From Edolisoma coerulescens (lineage: Eukaryota; Chordata; Aves; Passeriformes; Campephagidae): a stretch of 64,000 nucleotides of DNA. A program made the position numbers and the translations under genes. This document shows, piece after piece, positions 50,030-63,120 of this stretch (positions within the stretch are counted from its first letter, which is position 1; every line of letters starts with the position of its first letter). The stretch is from positions 558,510-622,509 of the forward strand of contig VWZW01001682.1 of assembly GCA_013397115.1 (NCBI GenBank), in the 5' to 3' direction. The notes under the pieces are model-generated. The model worked only from the letters and a program-made list of their open reading frames with translations. It made no database searches and was not told where the DNA came from.

Positions 50030-50108
50030 GGTGTCAGTACTGCATCAGATCAAAGGTTCACCTAGCTCTGTTGTGCCTCTGACAGCAGCCCTGGAGCAGC
50101 CAAGGAGA
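50030..50108 (-). mobile_element. Old CR1-type LINE, 3' fragment
   Basis: GTGTCAGTACTGCATCAGAT followed by CAAAGGTTCACCTAGCTC, then CCTCTGACAGCAGCC, matches in order a turtle- and crocodilian-type CR1 3' end read on the opposite strand ('ACTGGGTCAGACCAAAGGTCCATCTAGCCCAGTATCCTGTCTC TGACAG' pattern). It is the same old group as the tip at 38311. About 80 bp survive; the extent to the right is unclear. Confidence 0.6.
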
Positions 50109-50284
50109 GGGCTCATCTGAATCTGAAGATGTACCAAGACAAGTGTGCAGTGGCAGCCCCTCCAACATTTGCCCTCCAAACTTCCAGTCATACGGTGGCA
50201 TAAGGACATCCAGAGCTGGGGGCTTCACCTGCACCATAGGTGCAGTCCCCAAAGGACTAATTCTCCATAAATGTACTAGTTCCT

Positions 50285-51004
50285 TTGTTACCTGTTACAC
50301 TTTCAAAAACACAGCCCCAAGGGTCATTTCTTCCTCCCCATCAGCTCTCAGGGAAGAGAGAGACAGTCAGACTATGCAGTCACTTCTCTCTGGCTGCTTG
50401 GCTGCACCTCTTTCAGAAATTTCTTATGATTGCTGAGGTGACACTGGAGAAAAGGGTAAGCAGGACTTCTGTTTCCATCGTGTTTAAAAACAAACTTCCA
50501 ACACCACCCAAGCAGTCTGGCAGAAAATGGAATTGTATCCATTCTTGCAAGTCCTGTGTGGCAGATGGGTATGTTAGATGTGAAACCAGTGGTGCTTCAG
50601 AACAGAGTTTGATCCATGAAAGACCAGACTCCTCACAGACTGGCTCTGCTACAGAAAATAGAGCAGAGTCTTTCTCTAAGAGATTAAGAGGTGCTGAAAA
50701 CAAGTTTGCTGGTCTGCAAATTAGCTGTGCTGGATATGTTGGCATGTTTAAGATGTTGTTCAAGGAAAATAAAGTGCTACAATACAAGACAGACAAAGTA
50801 GATAATGAGGCCAGAAACAGGATTTCTAAGAATAGTTCTGTGTGTCTGAGAAAACCAAAACAGAGAAAAGGGGCGTTTGCTCTGCACAGTGGCCTGAGGA
50901 CCTCCAGTACTGGAGGAGGACTGGGTGCGGGTTTCTTTGATCTCTGCCAGAGGAGCACCATACAAAAAGCAATATATTCTGCAGGAGCTGGTTGCCCAGC
51001 ATAG
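50285..51004 (+). other. Unusually long open frame, not recognised
   Basis: The frame stays open for 240 codons including the stop (TAG at 51002-51004). The first ATG is at 50426, giving 192 residues, with a weak initiation context (C at -3). The product would be rich in lysine, serine and arginine, with a Lys/Arg-rich tail and no domain, signal peptide or membrane segment that I recognise. The minus strand is also open for about 180 codons over 50413-50961, which points to general stop depletion rather than one constrained frame. A good splice-donor-like AAAGGGTAAGC lies near 50450. It starts about 180 bp after the old CR1 relic. It could be chance, an exon of a lineage-specific transcript or a decayed gene. 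I do not call it a CDS. Confidence 0.25.
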
Positions 51005-54000
51005 GGGGCCCGTCCACACCAATGGGAAGCTCCCAGAGATTGGACTATCTCAAAGGCGGCCCAAGGCCAGGAATTAACTCCTCCATCTGCTCACCTCTTC
51101 TTTTCCCAGGGTGAAATATGGCTTTTGGCCTTGTCTTCTCTAACAATTGCTCATAAATTGCCAAAAATGCTGCCATGGTGTAGCCTCTTAGCTTTGGGAT
51201 GGGGTGAGACTTTCCAGGGGCTGCTGTGATTCATGCATGGGTGGAAAGCTCCACGAAGAGGCAAGTGATCCCCATAACCTCATTATGTGCTCTGATGTTT
51301 TATTAAACTGACTCTCCTTCCTGCTGAACGCAGCGCCTAGTTGTTTATTTCATATATTAATTTCTCATTTCAATCAAGTCAAATACTCACCTAGAACTAG
51401 CTTTGAAGTCCTTTTCTGCAAACATTTCTCTCAAACAAATATTATAGCAACCAGATTATAATAACCAAAGTGAGAAGAAAGTCTCAAAATCTGTTTTCTT
51501 TTGCACTCATGTTCCTCTGATATCAGCCTGCCCATTTTTCCTGAGTGCAATACCTAATGAGTATTTTTGAATTTAAGTTTATTATTCTGACACCTCTTGA
51601 GTTGCATGTAAGAGTAAATATGCACAAATTTCTATCCTGAAATAGGGGGTTTTTTTTTCCTTCCAGTTTGCTGTTTCTTCCCCTCTCTTTCCTCTGACCA
51701 CATGATTGGGACCTAGTTCAGAAAGCATCTTCAGCATCTCTGGTTCATGGACCTCAGTGAAGCAGCTGTTCAAATTGCCTGCATGGTTCCTGAATAGAGG
51801 CCAGATAAAATTCATGTTTAAGCCTTTTTAAGTCTGGGTGTTGCAGTTAACAGAGGCACCGTGCAAAGCCTTAGCAAGGCAGCTTGTGGGAACAGGGACC
51901 ACTCACCTCCCTTACAGTGCTGAAAGCATTGGGTTTCTAATCCTGCTGTTCTTTAATTTTGCATAAACAGACACCTATCAGTGCCTGGTGAACAAGAGCA
52001 GTTTTGGTGCACACAGCAACTGCTCTACATTTACAGCCCCAATTCAGCTTGTTTAGATACCCACGAGTTGCATGCGAATAGGTTTGTTCCCATTCCCCTG
52101 CCGCATTCTTGTCCCTTCTGTCACTGAATGCTGTTGCAGTGGATGACAAACAACTCCCCACATTAAAGGCAAGCTAAAGGTCATACACAGCCACTCCATT
52201 TCATCTGCTGTGAGAGGAGACACAGCCCTCTTCTCAAGGATTCTGAGCTGAATCTGAATTATTTAGATACAGAGGGTAAGATGTGTGGGCATCATCTTGC
52301 GAACACCCAGGGCACCAGTTCCATCCCCTTACCCTGGAGCCCAGCTGCCCTGGTGCAAGCCCAGTGGTCCACAAGCACCAGTTCCAGGCCTGGGGATGGC
52401 AGAGATGTTTTGTAAGTTTTCAAAATTACTTCAGGACAAGGGTATGGAGGGAGTGTTCAAAATTCAGAAACATCTACTTTGATGTTGCATGCTTTTCCCC
52501 TGTCATTCAAACACATGTTTTTTTGTTTAAGGATGATTAATATATTTTTAATGTTTTTCCTAACTGAAGGGAAACCTGTACTATATATTAACTGAGTCTA
52601 GAAAAACACCCCAAAAGCTGAGCTGGCATAAGTGGGTAGCCTGTATGTGATGTTTATTATGATTTTTCCTTAAGATCCTTGTCTCCTCATTTTTCACTGT
52701 TTCTTTTTGCATTTGTCACTGCCCTGTTTGAGGCATCTTGTCTTCACTCCCATATTCTCCAAGTCCCAAGAAAAAATCAACCCTAAACACCCTCTGAGAA
52801 AGCTTTGGCAAGTACAAAAATGAGCCAAGCTCCAGGCAGAGCTTTGCAGAACTTACAGAGCAGTAATTTACTGCCACTGCAGCTTGATTGGGGAAACAAT
52901 CTGGGTTTGCTAGAGCAGGATTCAGGGTGTTTTTCTGGATTAGGGAACAAGCTGGACCATTCATACCTGCCTGTGGCAGACCCAAAGCTGCTGCTCTGGC
53001 AGGGGAAGAGAAGGTTTCCCCCAGCAATCCCAGGCCAGGGCTCATCTCCCCCAGCCCTTCTGAGCCCCTGCCCCAGGTGAGCCTCCCCTCCACCTCCTGT
53101 GCATGGAAAGGCTGTGTCAGGGTCTAACTCCGAGTACAGGCAGATACAACAAGTCCCACCGAAGGCAGGGGGGTTATTCAGTCTCTCATGATGATATTTT
53201 GCATTTTTAGAGAGGGTACCAAAGATGAAGGTGGTGCTTGGCATGAGAAAAAGAAACAGCAGAAGTTTGTCAGTAAATGTGCAAAGTAAGTAATTCTGGA
53301 GCTGGAGTTACACTTGTTAAGCACTGGAAGTGGGAGAGGTACCAGGTTTAGCAGCAATAGCTAAATCTGAGCTCAGGCTTAAAGGTCAGATGAAACAGCT
53401 GCTTAAATGTCCAGAAAAAATGACTGCTCCACTGGCATCTGGCACAAGCTGTAGCATTTATCAAAGAAATAAACAGTACTCCATGAGGTCCTCAAATCCA
53501 TTCATTTCTATTCCTATCCTTTTCACCTTGCAGATAAGACAAAAAACCTCATTATATTTTACTTTCCTAAGTTTTATGCCTCTGACATATACTCAGAATG
53601 ATTGCCTTTGCGGCTGTTAACTACCTGCCAGCACTCTTATTAAGGTTCATTTAGGAATAATCTATTACCGAAAAGGAAAGGTCCAAGTTTCAAGGATGGA
53701 TTATTTAAATCACAGCATGCCATTCTGCAGCAACAGGAAGACGGCCAGTTCCCCCCACCAGCACCTTTCAGAGCTGCTCAGTGGGGGAAGAGGCAGCCCT
53801 TGGGAAGGTGGATTGAATTTCCAGATGGAAAACTAATGGCAGAAAACTCAGGTCACCACAGCTCTGGACAAGTGCAAAAGAGCAATATTTCACTCTAGTA
53901 TGAAGAACTGCATAAAAAGAATATATATTCTGCACTCTCCCTTAAAAACTATCCAGATAAATGGAATATTTAGGAAAACATATGCCATGTGATGTTATTT

Positions 54001-55934
54001 GCATACAGAGCATTCTTACTTGCATTTATAAAATAGAAATACAAGTCAAGATACAAACCATAGGCAGAATACAAAGTACAAGGCTACTCTACTACAGTAA
54101 TAAATGCATATACCCATTTTTCTTTTATTTGATTTAAAAAAATTCTCTAGCAACTTAAATGTATGCTTGAATGAAAATTTAACATATATTATCATTTATA
54201 TTACTATCCAAGTACCTTTGATGGTTCACTTCAAATATTTCTTGTCTAGATTACTTTTTAAAATGCATTTAAGTGTAAATATTTTTAGGAGAAAAAAAAC
54301 CAACTGAAAAAAATCTAATGGAATAAGAGAGGGAAAAAATCAAGTCATGTTGAATGACACACAAAAAGTAGGCTTTGTTAATGTTATATTCATTACCTTA
54401 GAAAACGTTTTACAGGAAGTGTAGTAAATCCACCACAGATGTGATAAAGATTAAAACCTCTTTTAAAGAAAATCTGTCCATTTAAAATAACCCAAAAGAT
54501 ATGTGCAACATTTCTCAGCAGTTTTCCAAATAAAGAGCTGACAAAACAAACTCAATATTAAACAGAAGCATTTCATAAATTCTATGCAAATACAGTCCTG
54601 TAAATCAGGATGAAAATCACAAAATCACCATTTTTTCTTTCATCTCCTAGAGATATTAAAAAGCACTTAAAAGGTGATTTGGAATGGCAGCCCATTTGCT
54701 CCAGCACTGGGCTACCACAACACCACCAAACCACTCACAGCACAACATACTGCAAGGAAAATATAAGCACTTCATTTCCCTTAGAGCACCAGTTAAATTT
54801 AGAAAATTTTGAAATACAAGTATCTAAATTAAGAGTACACTATTTGATACACTTCAGGGAGGAAATGTTATGGTTTTTATCCATATTTCATTTTGTGTTT
54901 GTAACAGACCATCTTTAGATGAACCAGGATTAAATACTTGCATTCAGCACACCTGTAAAAGCTCCAGCTGGGTCCTGTCAACCCAAACACCACAAATGGC
55001 TTGCAAAATTCTGATTACTAAATGCATATTAAATCAGCATTAACATTTTTCCCTAAAGAATTCTATAGCAGTGCAGTGCAGCTAAATAAGAGTTTAACAA
55101 CAAAGAATTAAACCAGCCACTTCATCATGGTAATGCCAAATTTCATTCTCCTATGAACATCCCCACCCTGCAATTTTTGATTAAGGTTTCTACCATTCCC
55201 CTGTACATTTAAACAAGGTTTTAAAGCAGTTAGTAAAGGAGTGTTTAGACCAACAACAGACAATCCAAAGAAAAAATACAGATAGATTTTGCTATTGCTT
55301 TGTAGGATATGGTATAACCTGATCAGTGCATAGCACTCCCACACATGAGAGCTGGAGGAGAATACCAAAATGTTGAAACGCTTCAGCTGAAGAGCAAAAA
55401 CAGCCTTGGGACTCAAACCTGCAAACATTTGTTCCCATGATTAACTATTCTGCCATGAGGAATTTCATTTGAATCATTAAGAGTACTCAAAGTACCAAAG
55501 TTAAATACGTACATAAGTATTTACAGGCTTGGACTTTGATGTGACCCAAGGAAACAGCAAAGAAACTCAGTCCCTGTTTTTTTTGTCTTCAACTGAGCTG
55601 ATTCCCATCACTAACAGAAAGGATTTAATCAGGAAAAAGACCAGTCATTGGGTGGAAGCTTTCCCTGGGTACACAAAATTTTAAATCAGATTTTTAATTT
55701 GAAGAAAAAGTTATCTCTCTCCAAACAAAAGCAGTATAAAGAGAACATGTGTGCAGGTTGGAGCCCATAAAACAACCATATATAACATTAAATATTTGCT
55801 TATCTTCTTATGTTAGCTTGGCAAGAATTAAATTTGCTACTCATGACTACTGCTGACATTCCAAGCTCATGCCAAGAAATGTATTTACTACCACACACTG
55901 CCATCTTTTATGTAACATAACATATGTGTGTTTA
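51005..55934. other. Unique intergenic sequence
   Basis: Mostly AT-rich, with a GC-richer stretch at 52290-53130 carrying open frames of 125-153 codons on the minus strand and about 90 on the plus strand that overlap in several frames. None is recognisable. A T-run at 51650-51658 starts a pyrimidine tract. No repeat family is supported. Confidence 0.5.
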
Positions 55935-55956
55935 TATGCATATATATATATGCATA
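55935..55956. repeat. Perfect 22-bp AT palindrome
   Basis: TATGCA, then five TA units, then TGCATA form a perfect palindrome; flanking TGTGT and ACACA extend it as an imperfect hairpin. It is a (TA)n microsatellite nucleus of the kind that forms cruciforms easily. No precursor-RNA hairpin with a proper loop is evident. Confidence 0.9.
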
Positions 55957-55965
55957 CACAGTCAA

Positions 55966-58489
55966 AAAAGAGCTGTGCCATAAATAATAAATCAAGTGAA
56001 AGTAATATTTAACCCACACACCCCAAATTTGCTAATAAACACGTGCAATGTATAGACAAAACCTATGGTAGACTTTCATCATGATGTAATTGCTATTTCA
56101 GATCAAACTGAGAAAATTAACATGCCAGCCAAACTAACGTTTGGCTAATTTGGCCAAAACATTCAATTTCTCACTTTCTTTCTGCAATAAAAATATGACT
56201 GAAAAATCCCAATTATGTAAATAAAGTAGGAATAAATCAAGTGTTAAAAATATAAATCAGTATCAATGGGAGAGGAACACACAAGGGTGTGAATTCTGCT
56301 TCTCAATCAGGGTGATTCTCTGCTGAGATCAAGAGTGCGCAGATCGGGGGATGCCAAAAAGGCACAGTGCTCCAAATACTGCATGGTGGGTTACAAGGGA
56401 GAAGTATCCTTTCTCTGCTTAAAATAATGCAATGCAGTGAGTATATAGACTTAAATACTTAAAAAATTTTCCCCATGGATGACATACATAATTTGATACG
56501 TTATATTGTACATTTCGTTCAAATTCCAGTATTTGAATTAAGTCAGTTGTAATTCGCTATTTCTCCACAGGAGCTTGAACATGCATCAGATCTTTCACTT
56601 ATCTGTGACTGTGTTACTTTCTAAAAGCATTAACCAAAACCCAAACATGCTTCCAAAAAATTCCCTGATGTCCCACGTCTCCAAAAGAACAGGGCACGGG
56701 CCTAACCGGAGCCCAGGGCATGACAGCCATGGCACAGACTCGGACAGAGCCCAGGCCCTGGGAGATATTTGCATTCTCTGCTGCTCAGCAAGTGGGATGT
56801 GGTCAGTGCTGAGCTCAAGAGCCAGGATTTACCTTTCACTTCTGCATCAGGGCTTGAGAGGAGCCTGTATCCAGATGCTCAGGGGCATTCTGTGTTGATA
56901 CCATATGTCCTCTTACAGCACTCTTGTACCCCTATACTTGTTTTATCGCACAAAAAAGGCATCAGTTTGTGTAATGTGGTTCTCACCTGCTGATACNTAG
57001 AGAAGCTAAACCAAGCCCCAAAGCAGTTATGAGCAGAGACTGCCATTTCTACACCATTTGTGCATCCATGTACTGACTGATTCTTTTGAGTCTGGTGCAG
57101 CTCACCTGTAACTGAGCCTGGAGCCCAGCAAGAGCTGCAGTGACTTGTAGGGCTCACATCATGGCAACCAGCAGAAAGGCCAGTGTGCTCCTCATGTCAC
57201 AAATGTCTCTGGCCAATATCAAATGTTTATGTAGTCCAAGACCACATCAATTATACAAAAATAATGTAAAGTTCACCATAAAAGAGAAAATCAAAACACT
57301 TGGGTCAATATACAAAATTCCTCAGTGTGCACCCTCAGGATTTCCTCTAATGAGATAGAGCAAAATGCCCATAAAATGTGGACAGCTGGTAATAACATCA
57401 TGGCAAGGAAGCCTCTATGGATTGCTTAGAAGCTCAAGTACATTTCAATTTAAAAATGCTTAAGCAAACTACATAAACTGAGTGCAAATCATATTTCCTT
57501 CTAAATAAGAAAAACTACTTACAGGGAGACTGGAATATACAGTTTTAGAAATTGTTTGCATAAGAAAGATACATCCTAAATTTTGTAATATACAGTGTTA
57601 ATAGTATATATTTGAATGAGCCTTTATAATTTTTCATCCTGCTCCTTTAAGTGTTTCTTAAATCAGCAGAAAGAGAGGCCTTGATGTCAGCAGTCCTGAG
57701 GAAGCACAGCTCCCCGTTCCTCCTGTGAGAGCTGTGCAAAGCTCAGGGCTCCCCATGGAGCAGGGATGCTTCCTGGCCTGCTGGGAGCTGGGGGCTCTTG
57801 TTCTGGCACAGCTGCCCCTGCTGCACACACTGTTTTCTTCTTCATGTGAATCTGACCTAATTTAAATTTAAGTTGGAAAATCACAACTGCCATTTTTATA
57901 ATACACTAAAGCCAGAACTAGGCAAGCAAATTATTGGTTCCTCTCTGTCTCTCCAGATGGAAGCCAGCTACAATTTCAGAAACAAAGTGGACACAAAGAT
58001 CTCGTGCTGTCACCAAAGAGCTGTAAGTGGATAAACCAGCAACTTCTGTAGTAGGAATTTCAAAAATCAGCATTTCAACATAGAGCTCATAAAAAGCATC
58101 CATCTATCTAATAAGAAAAATCCATTGCGGATTTTTTAAAATTTAAAGTAATTTATCAGCTCCTGAGGGGTATAAAGAGTGCATTTGTGATGTTCCTCTG
58201 GCATAAAGTCATCCAGGAGGTATCTTAATCAGTCATCGGAGAAGCTTTAACCAACGGGGTTTTGGGGTCCTTGGTTCTCCGGAGACATCAAAACATCTCT
58301 CAAGCTCCACTGATCTTTGCAGCAGGATAAATAGCAGAGGGAAAGGGATGTATCCCATCCCTGGAGCCCTGAGTGTCCCCTGAGCAAGCCCAGACAGGGC
58401 TGATTGCACATGGGCAGAGGGACAGAGCAGAAGCAGCAGGAGTGGCTGGGCCAGTCACCTCCCTCCCCTGCTCTGGCTCAGTGACCTGA
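55966..58489. other. Unique intergenic sequence
   Basis: AT-rich DNA with two GC-richer pockets (56690-56770 and 57680-57830) and one N at 56997. Short open frames only. The right pocket, with several GAGCTG and CAGCTG motifs, might be part of an unrecognised repeat. No gene is supported. Confidence 0.5.
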
Positions 58490-58823
58490 AAGAAGGTTGT
58501 AGCAAGCTGGGGATCAATCTCTTCCCTCCAGTGACATGAAATAGGACAAGAAGAAATGGCCTCAGGTTGCCCCAAGGGATGTTCTATCCCCCAATTTGAT
58601 ATTTCTAATTGGAAAATTTCTTTCCCAAAAGGCTTGTCAAGCACTGGAACAGGCTGCCCAGGCTCCATCAGCTGTGGTGGAGTTGCCATCCCTGGAGAGA
58701 TTTAAAAGATGTGTAGATGTGGCACTTAGGGACATGGTCTAGTGGTGGCCTGGGCAGTGCTGGGTTAATGGTTGCACTTGATGATGTCAAGGGTCTTTTC
58801 CCCCCTCAGTGATTCTGTGAGAC
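58490..58823 (+). mobile_element. CR1 LINE, well-preserved 3' end
   Basis: The segment follows the CR1 consensus over more than 300 bp: GAAATAGGACAAGAAGAAAT and GGCCTCAGGTTGCCCCA, then TTTCTTTCCCAAAAGGCTTG, CTGGAACAGGCTGCCCAGG, CATCCCTGGAGAGATTTAAAAG, GTGTAGATGTGGCACTTAGG, GACATGGTCTAGTGGTGGCC and an end with GTGATTCTGTGAG. These are the 3'-most coding remnant and the untranslated tail of the reverse-transcriptase element. It is truncated at the 5' end and frame-broken. It is the youngest-looking repeat in the window. Confidence 0.92.
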
Positions 58824-61800
58824 ACTGAGCATGGTGCCATATGGCCTGGAATATCCCTTTGGCCAGTTGGGACCAGCTGTCCCTGCCGTGTCCCCACCCA
58901 GCTTCTCTTCCCTGCCCAGTCTATGCATTGTCATAGCAGGAGAAACTGAACAGTCCTTGACTGGTACAAACCCTGCTCAGAAACAACTGAAAATATCACC
59001 GTGGTATCAGCATTATTCCTATCCTAAATCCAAAACACAGCACTGTACCAGTAGTGCTAGGAACAAAATTGACTCAATCCCAGCTGAAACCAGGACAACA
59101 GGAATCCCTGCCCATCCAGAGACAGTTTCTTCCCTGCACTGTGACTGCCAGTAATGGGTACCAGAGCAGCAGGAGGAGACGTGGGGGAGCTATAGCAAGC
59201 AGCTATGGAGCAATCTTCTTGTAAGAACAAATCCTTCTGAACCCTTAGCCTAGGATCTGAATGTCTGCACTTGCATGTCTTCTGAGCTTTCAAGAACATT
59301 TGGCTATATTTTAATATATGTAATGATTTAATTGTAATAGCTGTCCATGGGGTGTGTGTTTTGTGTAAAGAAGTCTCAGACAAGGTCTGGTTATTGGGGG
59401 GATTTAATTAATAACTACCTGGAAATTCTTAGTTGAAAACTAAGTAAGTTACTGAGCGTGCAGGTGACTGTCACCTGCAGGCTTGTGAAAGAGTCATCAA
59501 ATCATTTATGAAACTTAAAAAAAAGGAGAAGAGACTGCCTCTCCTCAGTTTCAAGCTGATGAATGACATATGTGAGTGTGCCCTAAAACAAATAAACAAA
59601 ACAAAAACAAACTGAAAAAAGGTTTCCTGATTAAATAATGAGCTATTGCCTGGAACAGCAACATAAACAAATACAGTGACTGTGAGAGCTAAAATGAGGA
59701 GAGAAAACTCTTTCAGTAAAGAGCAGGATCCTCTCCAGAGCACGAGCTGTGAGCAGTAAGCCAAGCCCACGTCATCAGCATGGTTGGCACCAGCTACTAC
59801 TAAGGCCATTAGTTACTAAAATGTGCTGACTTTTTTTTAGCACTGACCCAAGTTCCTTCCATCTCCTGGAGTGCATCCCTCCTTGGTTTTTTTTTTAATA
59901 ATAGTGGGGGTTTTGGGGGATTTTTTTAAAGTAACAACACAAAGAGCTGGAACAGGTTGATATAGTGATGGCATCACGTGTTGATATCTTGCTTCAAACA
60001 AAAGATGCACGCCCAGCTACCAAAATAAAGTGAACTTTGTTTAACACTGCTTGCCTGACTTTACCTCGCCTTTTACCCTGCATAGTTGTACAGAACTGAG
60101 CCAACAGGATATAAAATGTTGCCCAACCAGAGCTGCCCACAATGCAGACATTTGATACCCATATTGCCTCTGCTTGTTTCTGAAGTCCTTTTAGAAACGT
60201 CCTTTCTACCTTAGCCTTCTTCGTAATATTTCAGTCATTTTAAAAAGAATAACAGACTCCCATCTAACTTGCACTGTCAGACCAGCAAAGTCATTTTTCT
60301 AGGAAAGCTTGCCTTCCTCTCTGTCGAAGGACAACAGACTATGGCAGGTCCCAAAGCAGGTGACTGAGTTGCAGAAATGTTATGTGTGATGAGGAAAGCC
60401 TTCTCTGTGAAGCAAGAACAGCTGCAGAGGTATCATCATTATATGCAGGATTCTTTTAAAAGACATAGTTACAATATCAGTGTGCAACTAGGAGCTTCCA
60501 CACCATCTGTATTTTAACACTGTTCAAGCAGAAGTATGTCAATGTATATATTATTCATAGGGATTCCAAACTTTTAGATGTCTCAATCTGGGAAAACAAA
60601 CAACACTCCCCTTGCTCCCTCCAAGCTTCCCATTTCCTATTTCTGCAAGGCAATAAAAATACTTGCAAAAGTTTTTGGACACTCTCCTATCTTTTCTCCT
60701 GTTTGGGGAGAAAAATAAATGTTCCTCAGATTCCTTATAACAGAGAGAGGTTTAAAATAGTTTCTAAGAGATTTTATAGCATCTTAAAATATTCTCTTTT
60801 ATCTTTTATATTTTTCTTACAGTGTCTGTAGATTATGGGCTGAGTTTAAAAAACCCTTGGGTGCTACTTTTGGAGTTGAGAGTATGCATATGGTGCACAC
60901 ATTTCCAGCTAAGTGATGACTTCCATGAGACGTAGTACTACATGTGGGTGGGATACTGGCAAGTAACAGATTTTAATGTACAATTCAAATAAGGGCATGA
61001 AAATCCAAGTTCTGCAATAAAAGAAACATGTCGAAATTCAATGGGAGAAATTTAAAGTTATTTATTCTGAGCCTTCAAAAGAGCTGGGAATTTTGGTTCT
61101 GTCCTGAGGCTGCACAAAATGGCTACATGGAAAATCTGTCTCCAACCAAATCTGCCCAGGACTGCAGGCATCAGGCTGGTTTTGTGATGTCATCTAGAGT
61201 ATTGTTTCACAGAAAATATGGAATTGATTGCATTTTGCTAAGTTAAGTGGAAACAAAGTGATTTCTCATGCTCAGATGTAATCACTTCAAAATTAGGGCT
61301 AATACCTCTTTCTACCCTCAACAGGAACCTCTCTACCCATCATTGCCTCCAGCAGCCTCAAAAGAGGTGTGCTGATATCACCACCCCGGGCAGTAGCCCT
61401 GGCCACGGTTGGATGGGGACAGTGTGGTCTTCTGAGCTGGAGTAGCAACACTACCCAAATTCTTTGCCCAAGGCACCAACATAATTAGGGATGGCTCAGA
61501 TCATTAGTGCTGGAGAAGCAGTTATATTGTTTAGCAATTTATCCAGTACAAGCAACATGCTCAGCTCTGTACAGTACATAGCTCACATTTATTTCCTTCC
61601 CCAAGGAAAGTATAGATTGACCACACCACGAAATGTACTGTGACTGGGACATTGTGTCCCAAAAACCTTGTAACATGCTCTGGTCTTTGTTGGGTAGACA
61701 CTGTTACTGAATTGTGTTATAACTCTACATTAATAAAATATTTTTAGGTCTTTGAAAGTGCTGACAGCATAGTACATTACAGATAACCACTAGATTCTTG

Positions 61801-63105
61801 AAAGCTTAGCATCAAGTTTGTACAGATCCAAGACAAAAGTCTTAAAGGAAGTATTTGTTATAAAGACAGTTCCTGAAGAAAGAAAAGTAGGGGTCTGTTT
61901 ACTACAAAAATGGGAAGATGTTCTCGCAAACAGAGGGGGTGGGTGGTGACAGCACAAGGCATAGGAACATAAGTGGGAGAAGGATGAAAAATTTGGGGGA
62001 TGTGGTATCACGAAAGAGCAAGAGGTTATGTAAAACTAATGAGACATGCAGAGCCCTAAAACCACATGCTATTACCCAGGGATCAAATCCCACAAACATC
62101 TCATGCAATTTAAGAAAATCATTTTTTCTCATCACATCTAAGACATACAGTGTAGTAGGAAAATAGTGTCTCCTTTTCTTTTAAGCTTGGCACACCATCA
62201 AAGTCTCCCATGAAGTCAAAGAAAAGCACCTCCACCCTAAACTGAGGATTCTACATGGGGAAAGAAAATATGTTCCTTTCACTGGCAATTTCTACCAAAG
62301 AAAGCAGAAACCAGGTGGGAGACACACAGAGCCATCAGCTCTTCCCATTCCACCTTAATTAAGCTGGAGTTCAGCCAGGACACTACTCTCGCAACAATGC
62401 TATCAAAACCTGAGGTGATCCAGTCCAACCCCTACACAAAGATGACACTTTTGGAAGCCAGCCACTTCCTCAAGCTCTCATTTGCCCCTGACTCAGAAGG
62501 GCTGTGTCTCCCAGTAGCCCACTGGGCTGGGGCTTTGGTGGCTTCCCAGCCAACGGTGGAGGCCTGGCCTCGCCCTCGCCTGGGAGCTGGCGGCTCCCAG
62601 GCCAACGGGGAAAGGCTGCAGACTTGAAAGACACGCTGCTTAAAAGGCTCTCTCATGTTTCAGCTGACCATGTGTTTTCTCTTAGTACCCTGTGAGTTCA
62701 AATACCTCTGTATAACAGAAGTCAGACTGAAAAGGCATTGTGCATAAAATAATTCTTATCCGCGTTGGTACGAGCCTTTGTGCTCTTTAAAAGCATATAC
62801 AAGTAGGCAGGGTCCTATTCACACTGCTCGGTCCATAGATTGCATCTTGTTCAAATTCAGTGATTAAAAAAAGGGTTGTAAAGGTTTTCTTTTAAACCTG
62901 ATCCGTAGCAGCACAGAAATATTTAACAACATCCACATCATTCATAGGTAACTATCTTTTGAGAAAGACCAGATTTCTCTCTCTTCCCATGAAATGCTGC
63001 CAACCCAAGTGCATTTGCCAACAGCAGGATTGGGCTCAAGGAAATGACAGAGTTTGCAAGAGCATCCTACCAGGTCCTAAAGCCAATCCCAATCCGCAGC
63101 TGCTT
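58824..63105. other. Unique intergenic sequence
   Basis: AT-rich single-copy DNA with short open frames and T-runs near 59830 and 59887-59897. A GC-richer pocket lies at 62500-62630. No gene, RNA or clear repeat is supported. Confidence 0.5.
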
Positions 63106-63120
63106 AAAAAAAAAAAAAAA
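63106..63120. repeat. Poly-A run
   Basis: A run of 15 A in otherwise unique sequence. Confidence 0.95.

Noticed and set aside
52783..53244. Minus-strand open frame of 153 codons
   Set aside because: Another minus frame and two plus frames are open over the same bases, and the product has no known domain.
62410..62440. GTGATCCAGTCCAACCCCTAC, similar to CR1 in reverse orientation
   Set aside because: Flanking CR1 blocks are missing on both sides, so the match may be chance.
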